From assembly GCA_947311845.1 (NCBI GenBank), contig CAMZMU010000080.1:16861854-16925853 (forward strand): a stretch of DNA of 64,000 bases. The letters run 5' to 3'. Numbering within the stretch: position 1 is the stretch's first letter; each line of letters starts with the position of its first letter. The translations under genes and the position numbers were made by a program. This document shows positions 56,109 through 64,000 of this stretch, piece after piece. This DNA is from Poa pratensis (taxonomy: Eukaryota > Streptophyta > Magnoliopsida > Poales > Poaceae). The notes beneath the pieces were generated by a model. It saw only the letters and a list, made by a program, of their open reading frames with translations, searched no databases and was not told the origin of the DNA.

Positions 56109-59030
56109 GAGGATTGGAGGAATGCGCAGTCAGTGCTCTTTACTGGTCCCTTCTGTTTAGTTCAGATGGCATCAATTGTTCATAGTTTTCTCCTCTGAGG
56201 TATATGCTTACCGAACAAATTCTATGTCGTTTGTGCCTTTCTCCAACATATTCTTGTATGTCATTTGTCTGTCTCCTTGAACAAGTTCTTTTCTGTCATT
56301 TATCAGTGTATTCATTCTGCTACGTCGCTTGCTCGCTCCCTGACGATGAAGAAAGAAGCCTCTGTCATCAAAAATCTTGTACAAGTATATCATTTGCCAC
56401 AGCGTATTCATTCATTCTGCAACGTTGCGGCTCCATGATGCAGTGTTAAATGTAAATGAAAGCTGGATGCAGTGTTTGCCTAGAAGGCGACTATGGCTGG
56501 AAACAAACTAATTGAGCAGTCAAAGCAGACAGGAGTTATCACATTGTTACATCATGTATTGGTTACAATAGCTGTTTTTTGAAGTGATAATGTAGGAATC
56601 AAAGCTAACTGGAATTATTTTTCCTAAAAAGGAGCAATCCGGAATTGTTACATCACAAGAGTTGTGATGGCAGAGTCCACTTTTGGTCATGCACGTCGAC
56701 ATTTCCTTCCACTTTTGGTGTGCAGCTCTTCTTTATAGCCTGATGAGCTTTTCAAAACTTGAAAATAAATCACGGGCCATAGACGCCACGGGCCTCCTCG
56801 TCTCGGCTCCTGCTCACTACCAACCACGACCGTCCGCCATTACTCGCCGCCTCCTGCTCCAGACAGGGGAGGGGACGGCATCCTTCCCATTCAATGCAAA
56901 AAACGCTGTTGGGAGAGAGCACGTCTCTTGTGGCTTCGTTTTAGGCCGACATGCAGGCAGACGACAAGCTCTGCTTTGCTGCAAAGAATTATTGAGCTGT
57001 CTCGCCGCCAACGTGCGGGACGTACCACTGCTACTGGGGCTGCATGATCAGCTGCCGCACTGCCAGTTGCTTGTCAAAAAAGTGGACGGGGAACAGCTCA
57101 GCCTGCAGGTGAGACTGCTCGTGGGCCCGCTTAATGCACGCACAGTCCCACACATGATAAGTGGGCGTTCCGCGGCAGCCCACGAATCATACGCGGGTAC
57201 CCACGAATCCCACATACGCCCGCATATGAATTTGCAGTTGCTGGCTTGCTGCCCACATGTAAACAAAGTACAGATAGTATCGCTGAAGCAGCAACAAATG
57301 TGACAACATGCAAGATAAGCTGGACTGGGACAGCTATCACAAGATAAAGTCTCATGATATGATAAAGCAGCGGGTTATGAAGAAGCTCAAGAGAGCAGTG
57401 ACGAAAATCATAGCCAAGAAGTTCCAGGCAGCGGATCGATCAAAACATAAAGCTATAGAACATAAATTGCTACCCTGCCTACATGTACTGATGTACATTG
57501 CTGCACTGTAAATATCATCAAGTTCCAATTATCCCAAATGGTTAACCACTGCGTGTTCACACACACTAGCACATGCACATATTGAGGGCACAGCTCTAGA
57601 CATATAAGTTATGGAAGCTCCACAAATCTCTATGATGAAGTTGTTGGATCTGACTGTAGATACGGGGCGAAGTGCTTCAGTGTCTCCTCATACACGGGTT
57701 TCTTGAATTCAACAGCCTGTTCGGCAGGGAACTATGTTAGGTACCCCAGATTCAAGAACACACAAAATGGCCGGGCATATTATCTAGCTGGAAAATGGCC
57801 CAACCTTCTCAATCACACAAGATGTTTCTTGAATTCAAGCTTGAATGGAAGAGTATAAGAGGTGCGGATATGATATAAGTGGGCTGTATGTACCATACAT
57901 CCATAGACAACTTAAAAAGAGTTTCAGTCACCAACAAGTGGATTGTGTTCCTATGTCAGTCCAACATATAGGCATAATTACACCTAATAGAGTTAGTTTC
58001 CTGTTTTGACTTCCAGCAGCCTAACTATTCAGCGCTCGGGATTCCACAGTTCCACTGACACCAAAAATTGTCTAACAGGTACAACAGCATGCATGATCTT
58101 CTCTTCCGCCCTCTGGTTTTCAGTAGAGTATGGTATGGCGCAAAGATCTCAGCTCCTGCATTGCTTGGAAAAACCCAGGAGCGAGTTCATACAGTAGTAG
58201 CAGTAAACAGTACTAGCACTAAACAACACGGTGGTGATGGATCAAGGTTACAGTGCGCTCAGATTAAATCGTAGCTAGCTAGATCTAGTAGTAGCTTACA
58301 GGGAAAGGCAACAAATGATGATGCACTCGACATCATTACTCTCGACACAGGATCTAACAAAATACATATATGTTCGTTGTATGTTGGAAAGGCAAGAAAT
58401 AGAACAAAACTGAGAATCAAATAGGAGAAGAATCTTTATTTTTTACCTTGTGCTGCCGTTTCTTGGAGGTTGGGGAGTCACCGTGGCCTTCTCGATTTTG
58501 ATAGCAACTAGCTGCTCCACCGTATTTCTCCCCTCATCCTCGTCGGCGCCTTCTCTTTCACCGCCGTCCACATGGGCATGAGGTTGGGTTCGATCTAGGG
58601 ACGAATCTGAGGGGGAGGAGGGGGGGGGGAGCGGGTGGAGGGAAGACCTCCGTCCCCAAGGGCATGAGGCGACGGCGGCCCGGCCACGGAAGGTAGCCAG
58701 CGGCGCTCGTGCGGCTCGTCACCCTCTCTCGAAGGGTTTGATGTGGGGACTAGGGAACGACAGGGTTCGATATGGGGAATAGTTGGGCTCTGATGTGGGC
58801 AACGTGAGCAGTCCCACGAAGCCCACAAATCTTTTCTTCCTACCCGCGGGTGTCCACGAACGATATTATGTGGGCCTGGGCAGTGGGCGCCGTGGGCAGC
58901 CCACTCCCACCTGCATCCTGAGGAACAGCATATGCGGAAGGAGGAGCTTTCTCCAAAGAGGCAAAGATCCACCGTTTACTTGCGAGGTGCGAGCCTTTTG
59001 GCTAAGGGAAAATTCCACCGTTTACTGAGA
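56109..59030. other. Downstream region and spacer, no supported gene
   Basis: The first 350 bases are likely the 3' UTR of the CCCH gene. A 206-codon ORF at 56683-57303 has no recognised domain and no splice context. On the minus strand 58600-58445 reads GADEDEGRNTVEQLVAIKIE and ends at a donor-like AG|GTAAAA, so it may be an exon fragment of a captured or decayed gene. A G-run lies at about 58619-58630. Confidence 0.5.
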
Positions 59031-59185
59031 GGCAGGGCCGGCTCATGGCAAGTGAGGTATCGAGCTCCACCTACGTGCATGCTACCATACCATTGGCGAT
59101 CATCTCGATCTCGTACCACCATTGATCATTCCATGGTCCCTCGACACGACCCAATACATTGCATTCATAGCTTATGATCCAATGC
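59030..59185 (+). repeat. Duplicated segment, left copy (pairs with 61845-61985)
   Basis: Shared blocks with the right copy are 'ggcaagtg', 'agctccacctacgtgcatg' against 'agctccacgtacga', 'attggcgatcat' and a shared 'ccaata..acattgcatt' ending. Both are in the same orientation and flank the tandem array that lies between. Confidence 0.6.
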
Positions 59186-59379
59186 TGCCGAGTGAAGTGG
59201 ACCAGGAGCAAGGAGTTAATAATGGCATACTCGATTGATTCATCTGTCTATCCGGACACTACAAACTGGTCATCTGGATCTAGTATGACTTAAAAAAATT
59301 GTATTTCCCACCTCTTTCACGCCATCACCTCATTTGAACCCCGTCAAAATTATTGGCATCGCCATTCAAACCGAAAGAT

Positions 59380-61065
59380 TTGACTTTATTCGTGTCTACT
59401 CCATGGAATCATATCAGTACAGCTTAGAATGATTTTTTTTACCAGATTTGATAACCAGCTATCACACACTGGTTTAAATTTAAGTTACTTTTTGTAAAGG
59501 GAAGCAAAACCTATAGTTGTTGGCCATCCCACACGATCTACTTCGTTTAAAAATTGCAGTGGTATTATTTTGGCCTAGTTGCGTATAAAACCCTTTTTTG
59601 CACTAATAGAATAGAAAATGTAATTTATGAAACAAAGTTGATTTTTTTGTCATGCCAAGATATAAATGTGTGCCGAATAAGGAAAACTTTTCACAAAGTT
59701 CCATGAATGTGGCAATTCCCTTATTCATTTGGGTTGAAAACTTAGAACCCATGAATGTCCATATTTGATAGCCCTTGCTATGAATTTTGTTTACGTGTCA
59801 TATTCTAGATTTCGTATTTGCCCTGAAAATATGTCATATAAGAGGACTCTTTGTTCTATTTTTTCTATTTTTACTCACTCATTTTCTTTGTTTTCCTCGA
59901 ATATGGGGTCAAATTTGCTGGCTTGGCCATTCATAACAAGGGTTGGAATATTCGAACATTCTTCGTGCGTACTTAATAGAATCATACTAGGATTCGTTAA
60001 ATAACTTTTGCCATATTTTATGACCAAACTATCACACACTAGTATTTCAAATTTGAGTTATTTTTTGAAATATCAGCCGAAACTCATAAAAAATAACAAA
60101 TGTGTCTACAAAGCGATAAAATTCTTCTCATCTGATAGTTCGCCATCCCACAAAGCCTATTTGTGTAAAAATTAAAGTGGTGTCATTTTGCCCCACATTT
60201 GGTAGTTGCTTCATCAAAAAAAAAAATCAGGAATAAAATGGAAATTATTTTTTACATCTTATTTCGGAAACTCCTTTTGAAACTTTTGTTTTCCATGCCA
60301 AGAAACACATTTGTAATGAATATGGGAAAATCTTCACAAAGTGTGCCATAGATATGGCAAACCACTTGGTCATTTGGTTGAAACCAATGAATCTTCATAA
60401 ACGATAGTTCTTTCCGTGAACTCTTTTTTTTCTGAAAATTATGACCATAAAAAGCTCTTTGCGCAAGTTTTCTATTTTTGATTGTTCTTTTTTTCCAATG
60501 CAGTCAAAATTGCCCGCTTGGTCATTCATAGAAAAAATGTTTTAATATTTGAACTTTCTTCATCTCTACTCCATGGAATCATACTAGGGTATGTTAGAAT
60601 GATTTCCTCCAAAATTGTTGACCAAGCTATTGCACACTGGTAGTTTAAACTTTAGTTACTTTTGAACAATCGGCCAAAACTCCAAAAAACAAAAATATCT
60701 ACAGAGTGAGAACATTCTTCACATCTCGTTGTTGGTCATCGCACAATGTCACATTGTGCCAAAATTACAGTGGTGCCATTTTGGTCCATATTTATTGCAG
60801 TTAGTTCACAAACAAAGCCTAATAAAATGGGAAGTCATTTTTTTATGAATTGAAATTGGAAAATTTTATTGGGATATTTGTTTGTCACGACAATAAGGAC
60901 ATGTGTGCCGTATATGGAAAATAGAACCAAAGTAGAACATACTACTTCAAAAGTGAATTACATTTGAGAATTTGGCAAAAAATCATTTTAATGCACAAAA
61001 GTATCTAGAAAGCGAGGAAATTCCTCAAATTTGTCCTTGGTCGTTTTGCACCATATTAATTGTAC
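59380..61065 (+). repeat. Diverged tandem repeat, period about 600 bp, three copies and a part
   Basis: Landmarks recur at about 59400, 59985 and 60570: 'tccatggaatcata', then 'ctat(c/t)(a/g)cacactgg', 'agttactttt', 'ggccatccca' or 'ggtcatcgca', and 'cagtggt(a/g)(t/c)cattttgg'. A fourth partial copy lies at 60985-61065 ('gtatctagaaagcgagga', 'ccttggtcgtttt'). Copies differ by many substitutions, so the array is old. No ORF with content was seen. Confidence 0.75.
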
Positions 61066-61844
61066 TTACTCGCCGAGGGCGATCTCCCTGGTGGCATCGA
61101 GGAGGGTGGCGAATCGTCAGGTTATGCTCCGGCCCTTGGAGTGTTGTATCTCGTTTTGTCAACGTGTGCTGCGGGTTCGGCGTCAGAAGATTCGATTTAG
61201 GAGTTCAACGACGACAACATTGATTCTGGGGCACTGATGCTAAGAGGCACGTGCGTGAAAATTTCCTGACTGTCACCAACAAAGTCAGAGTCCCTTCGAT
61301 AGCGGAGGGGCGACATCGGTATGTCGGTAGCTCAGTCCAAACAGGGTGACAACTGTGTTTAAGTTGCAAGAGTACGTCAATGATGTTAGCAAATACTGCT
61401 TGCATTTTTCTCGCATGCACTTTTACATTAGAAAGTGAAGTTCCCCACTCTTGATCTAAGGTCTTATATATGGTTAAATTTTATTTAGGAATTTTGGAGG
61501 ATTCGATTCCTCATATTCTTTCCTATAGCGCTTGTTTGGTATGTAAGATTAAAACTCATATTATTTTTTATCTAGACCAACCCCATACATTTGTTCTACT
61601 CTGTTTCTATGAGAGCTGTGACATGCATCTAGTGCTATAGAGAAGTACCTTTGCTTTTCTATGTTGTGCATTCAAATAAGTTTTACTACAGATTCATGCG
61701 TTTTGTTCGTGTAGAATTCAGTGTGACATGTCAGTCTTTTCTGTGTAGAATTCAGAGTGGAGCAAAGCATGAGCCGATGCGCCATGTAAAAGAGAAGGCT
61801 TCCTCCTCCGTGTGAGGCAGCAGCAACATAATCATGTGTGAGTA
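61066..61844. other. Intergenic spacer
   Basis: No gene or clear repeat was recognised. The 61060-61330 part is less AT-rich than its surroundings and may be transposon remains. Confidence 0.5.
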
Positions 61845-61985
61845 TGGCAAGTGGGGCCAGGCCATGACCGATTTGACGGATCGCCAGCTCCACGTACGAT
61901 TGGCGATCATTTCTTGTGGCATCATTCCGGTCTCGACCGGATCCAATACTACATGCATTGATTGCTTTGCCACGATCCAATGACT
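61845..61985 (+). repeat. Duplicated segment, right copy (pairs with 59030-59185)
   Basis: See the left copy for the shared blocks. The two copies are about 2.8 kb apart in direct orientation. Confidence 0.6.
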
Positions 61986-63400
61986 AGTACTATAGAGTTT
62001 AGAGCAACAATCGATTTTACAACATAGGAGTACTATGTAAAAAGTTTAGAGTATATATCATGTAGACTACAATGATTTTATATTGGGTAGTAGAAAAAAA
62101 TGAATTATCGAGTAAAATGAATCGATTTTACAACATATATATCATATCGTCTGCAATGAATTTACATATACATGTCTACTAGTATGTACGATCAAATTTG
62201 CAGCAAAATATCTTTATATACGTGATCTACAGAAAAAGACAAATGCACCCAGTAAAACGAGTTCTTTTTTACCCTTCTTTAGAGCCATGATTTAGTGATT
62301 TTCGTGTAGGCTAAAATATAATGTATTATTGAGTAAAACTATGCAGCTATATATATTAATGTATATGTATTCACGTAAATAGTTTTTGGATTTTTTGAAA
62401 CTTCAAATGTAAATTTTGAATATTCTAATATCAGGATCACTTGATCTCGGGAGGCAAAAATCTTCTCTCGAGTAATAGAACTTTTCTTAAGGCTAAACAA
62501 AATAATGTCTTGGAATGGAGATGCAAAGAAGCACCGACGACCCGTCGAGCGAGAGAGAAAAGCTTCAGTTCAAAAGTTATTTGAACAAGTCGTCGATCGA
62601 CGTGTGTGTGCCTTGGAATCCTCAAATAATCCACGAGCCTGCACGTATGATGCACACTGCGAAACCCCATCGGCCGCTGTACTTCGAAAGCGTATTTTAG
62701 TACTACTACTATTGTATACGATCATCGGTTCAAGTGCTCGATATGGTTAGATCTGGTCCTAACCATCTAGAGCGATCGGTCACAAATTCACAATGCGGTG
62801 TGAAATTAGCAGTCATGATACGAGGAGGAAAGGGTCCTATATGTTCGTAACAAATCACTCAATTTTCTGATCTTGATGCTTTTGCTATTATCGACAGACA
62901 TGCGTATATGCTTCTTAAATAATTTCCTTCCTTACAAAATTCTTGTCATTGTTTTAGGTAAAATTTGAATTAAAACCACGACAAAATTATCAAACGGAGA
63001 TAGTATTAATCGGACCAATCATGTACTGATTTGCGCGGAACCAAACCTAACAAACAGAGAGGAAAATTCTTCAACAAGGATTTGTGTTTTTTTCTTCTTG
63101 ATTGACACATGATTTGCGATGACCAGTTCAAATAAACTCGTACTAGGCAAGACTGGCTCTGACCCTAGGCGACCTTGTGCGTCGCACAAGGGCCCACATT
63201 TGGGAGGGGCCCATCACAACATATGTACCCCTACTGCTGTTCAGATATGGGCCGGAAAAAATTATAAGTTGTAAAGGCCCTAGCTCAATAGGCAATCGGG
63301 AGAGGAAAAGCAACGTTGCACGAACGCTATACGCATTATTGTCGATAAACTCATTGGAATTTGGTTCTTATTTGAGGTAATCAAATTGGGAGGAAACATT
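61986..63400. other. AT-rich intergenic region with a single foldback arm
   Basis: At 62385-62455 the phrases 'ttttttgaaacttcaaatg', 'atcaggatcact' and 'gatctcgggaggcaaa' match one arm of foldback family 1 (35.5 kb). The second arm is absent. At 63150-63220 'ggcgaccttgtgcgtcgcac' and 'gggcccacatttggg' look like the end of a hAT-type transposon remnant. No gene seen. Confidence 0.5.
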
Positions 63401-63414
63401 TTGCTACTCTTTTA

Positions 63415-63440
63415 CTCCCTCCGTTCCTTTTTATAAGTCG
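63415..63440 (+). mobile_element. Left end of a Stowaway-like MITE
   Basis: 'ctccctccgttcctttttat' after a TA is the typical left terminus. No right terminus is seen before the window ends. Confidence 0.45.
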
Positions 63441-63584
63441 TTGGGGAAATGTTCCGACCAGGTGAAAAATGAAAAAAAGACAATTGTACCCTCAACTGTT
63501 TGCTACAATAACATCTCATGCCTTCCCGAAGTAGCGAACCGGTCATCCGCCAACAAAACAGAATTCAAATTTTGAATCGCTACG

Positions 63585-64000
63585 CTCGCCGTCGCTCGCC
63601 GATCCTCGCCCAGGATCTGGGCTTGTTCCTCCCGCGCGTCCTCGAGGTCGCTGCTTCCTCCCGTCCTCGCCCGTCCTCCAGATCGCTGCTTCCTCCCGCG
63701 CGTCCTCCAGATCGCTGCGTCCTCCAGATCGCTGCTTCATCGCCGTCCCACCCAGCAGTAGCGGAGCAACAGCTAGGAGGAGTTGCTCGCCTGGGCTTCT
63801 TCCTCGCCCGGCGAGCACCTCCACGTCGCCATTTCCAGGCGCGCAACTGCAGCCAGGACCGGCGGGAGAAATCACCTGAGAGGTGCCTCGACCAGCTCCT
63901 GGCCGCCCCAACATCCTCGCCCATCCCCAGCTGGGGCGCCCAGGCTCCTGTTCGCCCAGGTCCTCCTCGCCCAGGTGCTCGGCAGGTCCTCGTCTAGGTG
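63585..64000 (+). other. GC-rich stretch with short repeats at the window end
   Basis: The phrase 'cctccagatcgctgc' recurs about every 25-35 bases between 63670 and 63735. ORFs are open on both strands over this stretch. It could be the 5' exon of a gene that continues outside the window, but nothing decides this. Confidence 0.4.

Noticed and set aside
56683..57303. 206-codon frame after the CCCH gene
   Set aside because: No recognised domain, no splice sites and no codon pattern like the neighbouring genes.

Overview
The window is nuclear DNA from a grass, most likely a cool-season (pooid) grass. The evidence is intron-rich plant genes (a MYB-CC phosphate-response factor, a MIP1/DUF547 protein, a small Cys-rich secretory-type protein, a CCCH/FG-repeat nucleoporin-like protein), GC-rich 5' exons in an AT-richer background, and typical grass transposons: a Tat-like Ty3/gypsy element with an antisense gene, Stowaway MITEs with TA duplications, a Mutator-like element with a 9-bp duplication, a tRNA-derived SINE and a Helitron 3' end. 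The species was not identified. Gene symbols rest on recognised protein families, not on a search.

Layout. 1-11.7 kb: internal region of a decayed Ty3/gypsy element (LTR end, PBS, gag, protease, RT/RNase H, integrase on +), then a 13-unit tandem repeat, then a multi-exon antisense gene of the 'putative gypsy type transposon' class. 11.7-12.5 kb: LTR and leader of a second LTR element, cut off just inside gag. 12.5-18 kb: no gene seen. 18-21 kb: a PHR3-like MYB-CC transcription factor. 21-25.6 kb: a Stowaway MITE, a higher-order tandem repeat of about 610 bp, AT-rich repeats and a Helitron 3' terminus. 25.8-43.3 kb: a local family of hAT-derived genes in four copies: A (+), B (-), C (-, truncated) and D (+). 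A Mutator-like element, foldback elements, a long direct repeat and a SINE lie among them. 43.4-47.8 kb: repeats and a candidate minus-strand retroposon. 47.9-56.1 kb: a compact gene island with the MIP1/DUF547 gene (+), the Cys-rich gene (-) and the CCCH/FG gene (+). The last two are head to head across a 537-bp shared promoter. 56.1-64 kb: intergenic, with a diverged tandem repeat of about 600 bp.

The most consequential observation is that otherwise well-preserved genes (PHR3-like, MIP1, CCCH/FG and hAT copy B) each carry apparent one-base losses inside or beside short G or C runs. Every splice phase works again if one base is allowed at each place. This looks more like consensus error in the assembly than independent pseudogenisation, and all frame-based conclusions in the window should be read with that in mind. 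The host genes do not form a pathway: they are separate loci for phosphate-starvation transcription, an uncharacterised DUF547 protein, a small secreted or organellar protein and a nuclear-pore or mRNA-export type protein.
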